64,000 bases of DNA from SZAS-79 sp964599095 (GTDB taxonomy: Bacteria > Pseudomonadota > Gammaproteobacteria > Burkholderiales > SG8-39). Under the pieces are notes generated by a model. It saw nothing but the letters and a program-made list of their open reading frames with translations, did no database searches and was not told the origin of the DNA. Made by a program: the position numbers and the translations under genes. This document shows, one piece after another, positions 8,111 through 16,066 of the stretch; positions within the stretch are counted from its first letter, which is position 1; each line of letters starts with the position of its first letter. The stretch covers positions 48,887-112,886 of the forward strand of contig CAZREB010000016.1 of assembly GCA_964599095.1 (NCBI GenBank). Direction: 5' to 3'.

Positions 8111-8743
8111 ATGGCCGGCACCATGTCCGAGGCGGATCTCGTCGCCGACCTGAAGGCCTCGCTCCAGGACTCCGCCAGCGTTTTCACGGCCGCCGCCGAC
8201 GCCGATTTCAAGCGCCACCTCAAGACGGCCGCCAAGGCCTTCGGAAAGAAGCGCAGCCGCACGCTGGTCAGCTCGCTGACCCTGACGGCCGATCAGCCAG
8301 CCTACGCGGCGCCGGAGGGGTTCCTGGCCTTCAAGTCGCACCTGTGGGGGATCTCGCCGGTGGCCAAGTGCCAGCCCTGGGAAAAGAACTGGCCGGGCCG
8401 GCTGCCGGACGTGCGTTACGCCGAAACCGAAGACGGCGCGAGCCTCTACCTGGACCCGGCGCCGACGGCCTTCCAGATCAGCGCCCTGGGGGCGGAGTTC
8501 CGCTACTACTACTTCGCCGGGCACGTGATCGGAAGCGAAGCCTCGGGCACCTCGATCCTCGACGGCGAGCGCGACGTGCTGCTCCTGCGGGCCCAGGCCG
8601 AGGCGATGCGCGAGATGGCCATGCGCAACATCATGAAGCCGGTGCAGATGCGCGAGGGCATCGCCAGCCAGGCGAGGAACGGCACGCCGGCGGCGCTCTA
8701 CAAGGCGATGCTGGACGAGTTCAACGCTTACGAGGCGGCCTGA
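8111..8743 (+). CDS. Head-tail connector (adaptor) protein
   Basis: 210 residues; an alternative start is the ATG at 8123. It has the look of gp6-type adaptor proteins: an N-terminal helix (SEADLVADLKASLQDSASVF), an internal beta region with YYYFAGHVIG, and a C-terminal helical run (DVLLLRAQAEAMREMAMRNI). It is followed with TGATG overlap by the HK97 gp10-like gene, the usual order for connector components that seal the filled capsid and dock the tail. The family assignment is by order and general pattern. Confidence 0.6.
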   Translation: MAGTMSEADLVADLKASLQDSASVFTAAADADFKRHLKTAAKAFGKKRSRTLVSSLTLTADQPAYAAPEGFLAFKSHLWGISPVAKCQPWEKNWPGRLPDVRYAETEDGASLYLDPAPTAFQISALGAEFRYYYFAGHVIGSEASGTSILDGERDVLLLRAQAEAMREMAMRNIMKPVQMREGIASQARNGTPAALYKAMLDEFNAYEAA

Positions 8744-9282
8744 TGGAGATCCGGGTCACCGTCGACCAGGCCAAGGTCCAGGAGGCGCTGACCAAGGCGC
8801 CGGGCGTCGTCGAGCGCAACGTCGACGCGCAGCTCGGCGTGCTCGCGGCGAAGGTCGCGCGGGACGCCAGGCGCAACGCGAGCCAGCTCGACGCCACCGG
8901 TGCGCTGCGTGACTCGATCAAGGCGACGCGCCTTTCCATGCTTCGCTGGCAGGTCGCGACCGGCACCAACTATGCCCGCGCAGTCGAAGAAGGCACAGGG
9001 CTGGCTGTGGGCCACAAGGCCTACATGCCAGACCCGAAGAAGCTCGAGCCCTACGTGAAGTTCCGCGGGAACGTGCGCTGGGCAAGGCGCGGCAGCCAAA
9101 AGCGCACCGACCAGCTGCGGGAGATCCGCGATCGCGCATGGGCGCTGGCGCGGTGGATCAGGGCGCACGGCACCAAGCCGCACCCTTACATGGCGCCGGC
9201 AGTCGAGAAGAACCGCTCCGGCGCGGCCGAGCAAATCGCCCTGGGCGTGGCTGCGGGGCTCAAGGAAGCGTTCGGCGCATGA
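8743..9282 (+). CDS. HK97 gp10-like head-tail joining / tail completion protein
   Basis: 179 residues starting at the ATG that overlaps the previous stop (TGATG). The pattern ALTKAPGVVERNVDAQLGVLAAKVARDARRNA, then TGALRDSIKA, NYARAVEEGTG and a C-terminal KPHPYMAPAVEKN is characteristic of the gp10/neck family (PF04883 type): helix-rich N-terminus, SI...beta, Y.....E.G and R/HPfm.PA. Such proteins act at the head-tail interface. Confidence is high from motif order and neighbours. Confidence 0.82.
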   Translation: MEIRVTVDQAKVQEALTKAPGVVERNVDAQLGVLAAKVARDARRNASQLDATGALRDSIKATRLSMLRWQVATGTNYARAVEEGTGLAVGHKAYMPDPKKLEPYVKFRGNVRWARRGSQKRTDQLREIRDRAWALARWIRAHGTKPHPYMAPAVEKNRSGAAEQIALGVAAGLKEAFGA

Positions 9283-9692
9283 GCGAGCTCGGCACCCGCA
9301 TGGCGGCGCTCGCGGCGGCGCTCGCGGCCCGGCAGCCGGCGCGCGTGGTGACGCGCGACTACATGGACCGCGCCCAGCGGCCGCAGGCCGACCTCCTCAA
9401 GGGCGTCTACACCTTCCTCTCGATGGGCGAGCATGGATTCACCAACGCGCCCGGATACAACGCGCAGGACGGTCGCCAGCGGGTGATCGTGATCGCCGAC
9501 ATCCAGGTCGCCGAGGACGCGGCCGGTTCTGACCTCGAGGAGGCCGAGTTCACGATGGTCGACGAGATGAAAGGGCTGTGCCGCAACCTGCCGGCGAACC
9601 TTTGCGTCTTCAACCTCGAATCGTGGCAGCAAAGCGGCCAGCTCGAGAAGCCCTACGGGTGGGTCAGCTTCAGCCTGGAGTACGTGCCATGA
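9279..9692 (+). CDS. Tail terminator-like protein
   Basis: 137 residues, with the ATG overlapping the previous stop (ATGA). A first helix (GTRMAALAAALAARQPARVVTRDYMD) is followed by alternating strands (QRVIVIADIQV, VFNLESWQQSGQLEKPYGWVSFSLEYV). This matches the small alpha/beta tail terminator family (lambda gpU type), which caps the tail tube. Position after the gp10-like gene supports this. The sequence itself is divergent, so the call leans on synteny. Confidence 0.6.
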   Translation: MSELGTRMAALAAALAARQPARVVTRDYMDRAQRPQADLLKGVYTFLSMGEHGFTNAPGYNAQDGRQRVIVIADIQVAEDAAGSDLEEAEFTMVDEMKGLCRNLPANLCVFNLESWQQSGQLEKPYGWVSFSLEYVP

Positions 9693-9910
9693 CGCTGATC
9701 GAGGGCTGGAAAGAGAGGTGGCACAAGCTCTGGAGCATCCGCCTGGCGCTGGCCTCGGCGTTCTTCGGGGTCCTCGAGATCGTGCTGCCGCAGCTCCAGG
9801 ACGTCGTCCCTAAGTGGCTTTTCGCGATGCTCTCGATCGCGTGCGCGCTGTGGGGCGCGTGGGCGCGGCTCGTCCGTCAGCCGGCCGTGATCCCGGAGCC
9901 GCAGAAATGA
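9689..9910 (+). CDS. Holin-like small membrane protein
   Basis: 73 residues starting at the ATG that overlaps the upstream stop. It has two hydrophobic segments (about residues 17-35, LALASAFFGVLEIVLPQL, and 42-60, WLFAMLSIACALWGAWARL) with charged termini, of a type common in phages of Proteobacteria (WHKLWSIRLALAS...). It is immediately followed by the endolysin gene, so it is most likely the holin or pinholin of the lysis cassette. Confidence 0.75.
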   Translation: MTLIEGWKERWHKLWSIRLALASAFFGVLEIVLPQLQDVVPKWLFAMLSIACALWGAWARLVRQPAVIPEPQK

Positions 9911-10374
9911 CGGCGCCGAACACCAGCAAGAAGGCAGTCGCCGCCTGGTGCGTGATCGCCGTCACGTGCGTGTCCGGCTTCGAGGGCCTGCGGCAGGCGG
10001 CCTATAACGACCCGGTCGGGATCCCGACGATCTGCTTCGGCGAAACCCAGGGCGTGAAGATCGGGCAGACGCGTTCGGCAGAGGAGTGCAAGGACATGCT
10101 GGCCGCGTCGCTCGAGAAAGCGAACGCGTCGGTCAACGTGTGCACGAAAGTGCCCCTGCCGGACACGCGGCGCGCGGCACTCGTTTCATTTACCTACAAC
10201 GTCGGCGGCAGCGCGTACTGCACTTCGACGCTCGTGAAGAAGCTGAACGCCGGCGACACCGTGGGCGCCTGCAACGAACTGCTGCGCTGGACGAAGGCCA
10301 AAGGCATCGAGCTTCCCGGCCTGGTCAAGCGACGCCGACAGGAACGCGTGATGTGCATGGAGGGCCTCACGTGA
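9907..10374 (+). CDS. Signal-anchor-release endolysin (GH24 lysozyme)
   Basis: 155 residues. The T4-lysozyme-type triad E-8-D-5-T is exact: Glu26 in GFEGLR, Asp35 in YNDPVG and Thr41 in PTICFG. Typical downstream motifs are RRAALVSFTYNVGGSAYCTSTL and GLVKRRRQER. The N-terminus (residues 10-23, AVAAWCVIAVTCVS) is a weakly hydrophobic, Ala/Cys-containing segment of the SAR type. It would export the enzyme through Sec in an inactive, membrane-tethered form until the holin depolarises the membrane. Cys15, Cys21 and Cys43 make control by disulfide isomerisation possible. It overlaps the holin and Rz-like genes by 4 bases each. Confidence 0.9.
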   Translation: MTAPNTSKKAVAAWCVIAVTCVSGFEGLRQAAYNDPVGIPTICFGETQGVKIGQTRSAEECKDMLAASLEKANASVNVCTKVPLPDTRRAALVSFTYNVGGSAYCTSTLVKKLNAGDTVGACNELLRWTKAKGIELPGLVKRRRQERVMCMEGLT

Positions 10375-10730
10375 GAGAGCTCATGATCGCGCTCGTGATC
10401 CTGCTGGCCGTGAGCGCCGCAGGCAACGCCTACCAGTACCACGAGCACGGCAAGGACGTCGCGGCCGCGGCCGTGGCCACCAGCGCCTATCAGGGCGCGA
10501 AAGACGCCGGGAAGACCTGCACCGACAGCGTCGACAAGCTGGCGGCGGACGGTAAGGTCCGCCAGCGCACGCTGATCGATGCGCTCGCACGGATCGCCCC
10601 CGCCGTGAAGGCCGACCAGGAGGCGGCGCTCAAGGCGTTGCAGGCGAAGCCGGACGATCCGAAAGACCTGTGCGCTTCGCTCGGCCGATACCTGGCCGCG
10701 GAGATCCTCAAGGACCGGGGGGGCCGGTGA
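10371..10730 (+). CDS. Rz-like i-spanin
   Basis: 119 residues from a GTG overlapping the endolysin stop; an ATG at 10383 is an alternative. An N-terminal membrane anchor (LMIALVILLAVSAAGNAY) is followed by a long, soluble, helical periplasmic part, the layout of Rz inner-membrane spanin subunits. The next gene is an Rz1-like lipoprotein with the usual 4-base overlap, which supports the call. Together they would fuse inner and outer membranes at lysis. Confidence 0.8.
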   Translation: MRELMIALVILLAVSAAGNAYQYHEHGKDVAAAAVATSAYQGAKDAGKTCTDSVDKLAADGKVRQRTLIDALARIAPAVKADQEAALKALQAKPDDPKDLCASLGRYLAAEILKDRGGR

Positions 10731-10999
10731 TTCGCGCCTGGCTCTCGGTGCTCATCATCTTCGGCGCCGCGATCGCGGCCGGGTGCGCGTCGACGCCGGC
10801 GCAGACCAACACGACCAAGGAGGCGGTCGCCGAGCCGCCGTGCCGGATCGACGTGCCGGAGGCTCCTGTCTTCCCCGCCGACACGCTGACCGGACGCGAG
10901 GACCTTTTCACGCTCGGCAAGACGCTTTGGGCCGACCGCCTGGCCCGCCGGGCGCATCAGCTGAAACTCGAAACTGCACTCAGGGGGTGCACAAAGTGA
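10727..10999 (+). CDS. Rz1-like o-spanin lipoprotein
   Basis: 90 residues from a GTG overlapping the previous stop (GTGA). The signal peptide ends in the lipobox IAAGC with Cys20. The mature part is short and moderately Pro-rich (EPPCRIDVPEAPVFPAD), as in outer-membrane spanins. Unlike lambda Rz1, which is nested in Rz, this one follows end to end, as in separated spanin pairs. Confidence 0.8.
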   Translation: MIRAWLSVLIIFGAAIAAGCASTPAQTNTTKEAVAEPPCRIDVPEAPVFPADTLTGREDLFTLGKTLWADRLARRAHQLKLETALRGCTK

Positions 11000-11298
11000 A
11001 CGAGCAGCGCGACAACCAGCACCGCGATGACAACCGGCGCAAATGGCACGTCGAGAAGTCGATCAACGTCGGCCACGTACTTACGACGCTGAGCCTCGCG
11101 CTCGCGGCGGTGATCTACGCGACGACGATGGACAAGCGCGTGACGGTGCTCGAGAGCCAGCAATCGAGCCAGGCCTCCACGCAGCGCGACACCGACACCA
11201 AGCAGGACCAGATGATCGCCGCGGTGCGCGAGGACCTGAAAGAGATCAGCCGCAAGCTCGATCGCCTGATCGAGCGAACCTACAGCCGCAAGGAGTGA
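10996..11298 (+). CDS. Small membrane protein with C-terminal coiled coil, lysis or tail module
   Basis: 100 residues from a GTG overlapping the o-spanin stop. A charged N-terminus (VNEQRDNQHRDDNRRKWHVEKS) precedes one membrane segment (about 26-44, VGHVLTTLSLALAAVIYAT) and a coiled coil (VLESQQSS...LKEISRKLDRLIERTY). The topology resembles accessory holin/antiholin proteins or small phage membrane proteins between lysis and tail genes. Function not assigned. Confidence 0.6.
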   Translation: MNEQRDNQHRDDNRRKWHVEKSINVGHVLTTLSLALAAVIYATTMDKRVTVLESQQSSQASTQRDTDTKQDQMIAAVREDLKEISRKLDRLIERTYSRKE

Positions 11299-11300
11299 CC

Positions 11301-11534
11301 ATGCTCGAAACAGAACCAACGGCGCCGGTGGCCGGATCAGTCAAGGCGGCCTACCACGACGGGCCGCCGGAGATCATCTACTACAACCGCACGTGGATCC
11401 GCGGCGTGCCGCAGACGATCCCGCTCGACGACTGGGCGGCGATGCAAAAGCGCGCCGACTTCGACGAGTTCGATTTCAGGGTGCCTTCCGATCAACCCGC
11501 CGCCGCGGCCGACGCCGCAAGCATCGAGGAGTAA
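11301..11534 (+). CDS. Small phage protein preceding the tail tube gene
   Basis: 77 residues, ATG two bases after the previous stop with AAGGAG upstream. It is acidic, with IIYYNRTWIRGVPQTIPLDDW and an Ala/Asp-rich tail. Small proteins of this sort often precede the tail tube gene in siphoviruses, but no function can be deduced. Confidence 0.55.
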   Translation: MLETEPTAPVAGSVKAAYHDGPPEIIYYNRTWIRGVPQTIPLDDWAAMQKRADFDEFDFRVPSDQPAAAADAASIEE

Positions 11535-11537
11535 GCC

Positions 11538-12758
11538 ATGACCTACAAGAACGCAGTCGTCCAGGCCCTGCTGCAATTCGAGTCCACCTACCGCACGCCG
11601 CCCTCGCCGGCGGCGAAGGTGATCCCGATCACCATGCTGGATCTCGACCGAAACGCGAACCGCCAGGTCAACAAGACGATCAGCAGCCGCGCCCTTGGCA
11701 ACAAGACCGACGCCGGCGACCCGATCGTCGACGGCGGCAAGTTCGGCTCGATCTTCGACCTGCGCTCGATCGGCAACTGGCTGAAGGCCAAGTACGGCGC
11801 GGCCACCGTGGGCAAGGCGGTGACCAACACGCCGACCAACGTCACCGGCGTGACGATCCAGTACGCCGGCTCGGACAACACCGCCGGCGCCGGGACGCTG
11901 GCCTTCCTGATCTCCGGCACGACGCTCTCCTGGAAGACCCAGGCGGGCACGACCGGCACACCGGTTGACGTCTCGGCCGGCGGCAATTTCACGCTGGAGA
12001 GCGGCGGCGGCGGCAAGTCGCTCGTGGTGACCGTCGACCCGGCTTCCCTGCCGGCGGGGAACCAGACCGACACCGACATCGCCGTGTCGTCGACCCTGAA
12101 AGCGCACGCCTTCCCGGTCAACCTGTCGGATCGCCCGAGCATGGTGATCGAAGAGGCGCACTCGGATGCGTCGAAGTACTACCGCACGATCGGGGTGAAG
12201 CTGAAGAAGCTCTCGTTCCCCGACTTCACCGGCAACGAGCAGGACGTCTCCGGCGAGCTGATCGGCGCGAAGCAAACCGAGGAGACCGCCGTTTTCGACG
12301 GCTCGCCGACGAGTTACACGGCGGTGCGCGCCTGCTCGGGCAAAGGGGTGATCACCAACGGCGCCGGCAGCGCGCTGGGCATCGTCACCGGAGGCACGCT
12401 CGAGATCGCCGACGAGATGAACGGCATCCTCGGCGCCGACGCGCTGGAGGGGTTTGCGCTGATCGACCAGGGCGACCTGATGATCAGCGGCAAGGTCCGC
12501 ACCGTGTGGGATCCGACGGCCACTGCGGCGTACGGCCTCGCGCGTGCCGGCACGAGTTCGCGGCTGCGCCTGGTCTCCGGCGGCGTCTCGGGTTCCGACG
12601 TCTTCCAGCTGATCCACGACATCCCGTACGTGGAATTCAAGGAAAGAAAGCCGGCTGTCGAAGGCAAGTCCGGAATTTTCGCCGACCTCGACTGGGTGGC
12701 GCACAACGGGGCCAGCTCGCCGATCATCGTGCTGGTGAACGACGTGGCGAGCTACTGA
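11538..12758 (+). CDS. Major tail tube protein
   Basis: 406 residues. The N-terminus (TYKNAVVQALLQFESTYRTPPSPAAKVIPI) and the beta-rich core with EQDVSGELIG and SGKVRTVWDPTATAAYG fit the Phage_tube_2 type of tail tube proteins, which polymerise around the tape measure. The region about residues 105-185 (VTGVTIQYAGSDNT...FTLESGGGGKSLVVTVDP) looks like an inserted surface domain that would decorate the tail exterior. The following tail chaperone and tape measure genes confirm the module. Confidence 0.82.
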   Translation: MTYKNAVVQALLQFESTYRTPPSPAAKVIPITMLDLDRNANRQVNKTISSRALGNKTDAGDPIVDGGKFGSIFDLRSIGNWLKAKYGAATVGKAVTNTPTNVTGVTIQYAGSDNTAGAGTLAFLISGTTLSWKTQAGTTGTPVDVSAGGNFTLESGGGGKSLVVTVDPASLPAGNQTDTDIAVSSTLKAHAFPVNLSDRPSMVIEEAHSDASKYYRTIGVKLKKLSFPDFTGNEQDVSGELIGAKQTEETAVFDGSPTSYTAVRACSGKGVITNGAGSALGIVTGGTLEIADEMNGILGADALEGFALIDQGDLMISGKVRTVWDPTATAAYGLARAGTSSRLRLVSGGVSGSDVFQLIHDIPYVEFKERKPAVEGKSGIFADLDWVAHNGASSPIIVLVNDVASY

Positions 12759-13126
12759 TGGAGGGGCCGAAGATCCGGCTGTCCCTCGAGCCGCTCGAGC
12801 TATCGCGCTGGGAGATGCACGAAGCCACCGGCGCCCAGTTCCTGATCGCGCCGCTCGACGCGGCGCGCGACCAGGATCTCACGCGGCAGTGCCACCGCGA
12901 GGACGGGACGCTCGACTCGGTCGCCTTCGCGCGCCTGGTGGCCGTCGACTGCGTCAAGGACTGGAAAGGTGTCGGCGACAAGGGCGTCGCGGTGCCGTTC
13001 AACCAGGACAACCTCACGCGGTTCATGAAGTACCACGCGATCACGATCGGGCCGTGGATCATCCGGCGCTCGCGCAGCATGGATCACTTCCTCATCGAGG
13101 AGAAAACCGCCGCAAAAAACGCCTGA
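12758..13126 (+). CDS. Tail assembly chaperone, short form (gpG-like)
   Basis: 122 residues, overlapping the tail tube stop (TGATG). The product ends EEKTAAKNA at the zero-frame TGA (13124-13126), directly after a slippery heptamer. Small acidic/helical proteins here bind the tape measure and recruit tail tube subunits during assembly. Identification rests on position between tube and tape measure and on the frameshift arrangement, which is conserved across long-tailed phages. Confidence 0.78.
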   Translation: MEGPKIRLSLEPLELSRWEMHEATGAQFLIAPLDAARDQDLTRQCHREDGTLDSVAFARLVAVDCVKDWKGVGDKGVAVPFNQDNLTRFMKYHAITIGPWIIRRSRSMDHFLIEEKTAAKNA

Positions 13127-13431
13127 CCGCCCGGGCTCGCTGGGGGTTCGAGATCGGGTGGAAGTACATCGCGGAGATCAGGAAGAGCGGCCGCAAGGTC
13201 GATCCCGCGGACCTGCCTCCGGCGCTCGAGTGGGAACAACCTCTTTGGGACTTGTATGAACAGCGGTTTTCGGGGCAGTGGCGGATGGGTTTCGGCGGAC
13301 CGGTGGGCCTGGACTACACGCCGTTCATCAGCGTCACCCAGGCGCGGGGGTGGGATCTCGATCTCGCGATCGAGCTGCTCTCGGCGATCGAAGACGTCTG
13401 CCTCGAGCACGCCTACCGTGAAAAGAACTGA
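12758..13431 (+). CDS. Tail assembly chaperone, frameshifted long form (gpGT-like)
   Basis: A -1 shift at A AAA AAC (13114-13120) continues translation in the overlapping frame (next codon CGC at 13120) to the stop at 13429-13431. It adds 103 residues, beginning RLTARARWGFEIGWKYI, to 121 residues of the short form, giving 224. The second frame has no plausible start of its own close to the junction and ends exactly on the tape measure ATG (TGATG), so it is best explained as a frameshift extension, as in lambda G-GT. Confidence 0.82.
13114..13120 (+). promoter_or_regulatory. -1 ribosomal frameshift slippery site A AAA AAC
   Basis: The heptamer is in the correct phase (X XXY YYZ): zero-frame codons GCA AAA AAC GCC TGA become AAA AAA CGC after slippage. 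It is four bases upstream of the zero-frame stop at 13124 and lies in the tail chaperone gene, where such sites are expected. The GC-rich run just downstream (13126-13145) could help pausing. Confidence 0.85.
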
Positions 13432-15701
13432 TGGCTGACACTGGCAAAGACCCGAACGTCCGGGTCAATATCGACGGCGATATCACGGGCCTGAAACGCG
13501 CGGCCAGCGACGCGAAGCCGGTCGCCAAGGAGATCGCCAACGACCTCGACGCGGCGGGCAAGGCCGCGAACGACGCGACCAGCCACTTCAGCCTCTCCGA
13601 GCTGGCGGTTTCGCGCCTCGGCCTTGCCTTCGGCGGCGCCGGCACCGCGATCGCCGGCTATCTCGCCGGCCAGTCGGCGCTGGTGGTGAAGCACATCGAG
13701 CTCGCGGCGGCGACTGCCGACCTCACGCAGAAGTACGGCATGACCGCCGAGGAGCTGAGTTCGCTGAGCGTCGGCATGGTGACCGGGAGCACGAACGCCG
13801 AGCAGCTCGGGCAGGGGATGAAGTTCCTCTCCACGCAGATGCTGCAGGCCAACTCCGGCAACAAGGAAGCGCAGCGCACGTTCAACTCGCTCGGGCTCGA
13901 GTGGGCCGACGGCACCGGCAAGCTGAAGCCCTTGAACCAGATGCTCGAGGAAATCGCGAGCCGGTTCGAGGGCATGGAGGACGGCGCCGGCAAGAACGCC
14001 CTGGCCGCCAAGCTCCTCGGCCGCAGCGTCGGCGAGCAGCTGATCCCTTACCTGAACCAGGGCGGCGATGCGCTGAAAAGCCTGCGCCAGGAGGCCGAGT
14101 CGCTGGGCCTGGTGATCAGCACGAAGACCGCCAAGGACGCGAACGACCTCTCGAACAACTGGAAGATCCTGAAGATGGGCGCGGGCGAGCTCGCCCGGGA
14201 GATCACTGGACCGCTCGTTTCGGCGCTGGCCGACATCACGGGGGCGATGCGCGACGCCAGGAAGGAAGGCGACGGCTGGATCTCCACGCTCCTGCGCGGC
14301 GCGCGCGAGGCCGTGATCACGCTGGCCACGGTGAAGCCCGAGGCCGAGCTCGCGCAACTGAAAGTGCTCGAGGCGCAGCAGATCGCGCACATCAACAAGA
14401 TCGAGCAAGGCATGGCCGGCAATGCCCAGGCGAGCGACGACAAAACGAAGACGCCCTACCAGCGGCTGCGGGCACAGCAAGAGGCCGCCCGGGCGGCCGC
14501 GGCCCGCGACACCGCGCTGGCGGACCTGCAGGCGAACTACAAGCGCCAGGGCGAGATCGAGGACTACCTCTACGCCACCGACACCAGCAAGCCCAAGGGC
14601 GCGGCGCCGAACCTCGACGAGAAGCCGGGGAAGGAAGGGCGCGCCGCGGCGGACAACGAAGCCGAGAACACGATCAAGCGCCTGGCCGAGCAGTACGCGG
14701 TGCTGAACGGCGAAAAGTCCGAGACGGAAAAGCTCGACCGGCTGCTCCTCGAGACGAAGAAGGCGTGGACGCCGGAGCTGGCGGCCGAGGCCTACCTGAT
14801 CGCCGGCGAGATCGACGAGAAGAAGCAGCTCAACAAGGAGGCCGACGTCGCGCTGAAAAACCTGGCGCGCCAGGAGGCGGCCGAGCGTGCCGCCGAAAAG
14901 GCAGGCGAAGCGCACTACGACGCACTCAAGAAAGAGGCCCAGGCCGTCGAGGAGTCGGTCGACCCCTTCCAGAAACTGTCGCGCGAGACCGAGCGGCTGC
15001 GCGTGCTGGTCGACGAGGGCGTGATTTCCTGGGACACCTACTACTCGGCGGTCTCGAAGGCGCAGGAGAAAGCCGGCGTCCAGATCAAGATCGCCGCCGA
15101 CCATTCCGACGAAATCACCAGCGCGGTCAAGAACGCCGTCGAATCGAACAGCCGCTCCCTTTCGCGATCCCTGGCGGAGATGGCGGTCTCGGGAGAGTAC
15201 TCGTTCAAGCGCCTGGGGGATGCCGCGCGCAACTTCATCCAGGAGCTGCTCGCGATCCAGATCCAGAAGCGCACGCTCGATCCGCTGCTCAAGCTCGGCA
15301 CGAGCTATATCGACTCGTTCTTTACCGGAGGCGGAAGCCAGTTCGGGCCCGCACAGAACCCGGCCGACGACTGGATGCTGACCGGGCTCTCGCTGCCCGG
15401 GCGCGCCACCGGCGGCCCGGTGTTCGCCGGCCGCGGGTACATGGTGGGCGAGAACGGGCCCGAGCCCTTCTTCCCGAGCGAAAACGGCTTCATCCTGCCC
15501 AACGGCATGCTCGGCGCCGGCGGCGCCTCGCCGAACGTGCGCGTCGAGATCGTGAACCAGGGCAGCCAGAAGATGCGGGTCACCAAGGCGGCGCCGTCGA
15601 TCGACGTGAACGGCGCGGTCGTGCGCGTGTGGCTCGACGACCTGCGCAACAACGGGCCGATCGCGCAGGCGCTCGACCGCAAGATGCAAGGGGCCTTCTG
15701 A
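13431..15701 (+). CDS. Tail tape measure protein
   Basis: 756 residues, the longest tail-body protein, located after the frameshifted chaperone. It has helical and hydrophobic segments (LGLAFGGAGTAIAGYLAGQSALVV), extended coiled-coil Ala/Glu/Lys stretches (about 305-510) and a lambda-family C-terminus (SRSLAEMAVSGEYSFKRLGD; GRATGGPVFAGRGYMVGENGPEPFFP). By the rule of about 0.15 nm per residue it predicts a tail of roughly 110 nm. It measures the tail during assembly and takes part in DNA ejection. Confidence 0.92.
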   Translation: MADTGKDPNVRVNIDGDITGLKRAASDAKPVAKEIANDLDAAGKAANDATSHFSLSELAVSRLGLAFGGAGTAIAGYLAGQSALVVKHIELAAATADLTQKYGMTAEELSSLSVGMVTGSTNAEQLGQGMKFLSTQMLQANSGNKEAQRTFNSLGLEWADGTGKLKPLNQMLEEIASRFEGMEDGAGKNALAAKLLGRSVGEQLIPYLNQGGDALKSLRQEAESLGLVISTKTAKDANDLSNNWKILKMGAGELAREITGPLVSALADITGAMRDARKEGDGWISTLLRGAREAVITLATVKPEAELAQLKVLEAQQIAHINKIEQGMAGNAQASDDKTKTPYQRLRAQQEAARAAAARDTALADLQANYKRQGEIEDYLYATDTSKPKGAAPNLDEKPGKEGRAAADNEAENTIKRLAEQYAVLNGEKSETEKLDRLLLETKKAWTPELAAEAYLIAGEIDEKKQLNKEADVALKNLARQEAAERAAEKAGEAHYDALKKEAQAVEESVDPFQKLSRETERLRVLVDEGVISWDTYYSAVSKAQEKAGVQIKIAADHSDEITSAVKNAVESNSRSLSRSLAEMAVSGEYSFKRLGDAARNFIQELLAIQIQKRTLDPLLKLGTSYIDSFFTGGGSQFGPAQNPADDWMLTGLSLPGRATGGPVFAGRGYMVGENGPEPFFPSENGFILPNGMLGAGGASPNVRVEIVNQGSQKMRVTKAAPSIDVNGAVVRVWLDDLRNNGPIAQALDRKMQGAF

Positions 15702-16066
15702 TGCCCACGCCGACCTGGCCGAGCGCGGCGAAGATGAAGTTCGACGGATTCGCGGTCAAGCGCGAGCCGACGGTGATGCGCACGCAAACCGAGGGCCTTG
15801 CGAAGCAGACCCGGGTGAAGAGCCGCGCGCTGGTGACGCGCGCGATCGTGGCGTACTTCGCGAGCGCTTCGGACTACCAGGCGTTCCTGACGTGGTTCAA
15901 CACCGACCTCTCGGCCGGCGCCTCGTGGTTCGACTGGACGGATCCGGCCGACGGCGTGACGAAGACGGCGCGCATCGTCGGCGGCGACCTTGCCTCGGAG
16001 ACTCCCAGGCGCAAGCTCTTCGACCGCTGGGAGATCTCGATGATGATCGAGACCTGGGGCACCTGA
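15701..16066 (+). CDS. Minor tail protein, tip region (gpM-like position)
   Basis: 121 residues, ATG overlapping the tape measure stop. KFDGFAVKREPTVMRTQTEGLAKQ, FLTWFNTDLSAGASWFDWTDP and RRKLFDRWEISMMIETW have the feel of small beta tail-tip proteins that join the tube to the tip complex. It precedes a DUF1833-like gene, a peptidase and the tip protein, the usual order in lambda-like tails of this kind. Confidence 0.65.
   Translation: MPTPTWPSAAKMKFDGFAVKREPTVMRTQTEGLAKQTRVKSRALVTRAIVAYFASASDYQAFLTWFNTDLSAGASWFDWTDPADGVTKTARIVGGDLASETPRRKLFDRWEISMMIETWGT

Noticed and set aside
13256..13438. A 60-codon frame overlapping the tail chaperone extension
   Set aside because: It lies wholly inside the frameshifted extension in another frame, with Arg/Ser-rich shadow composition.
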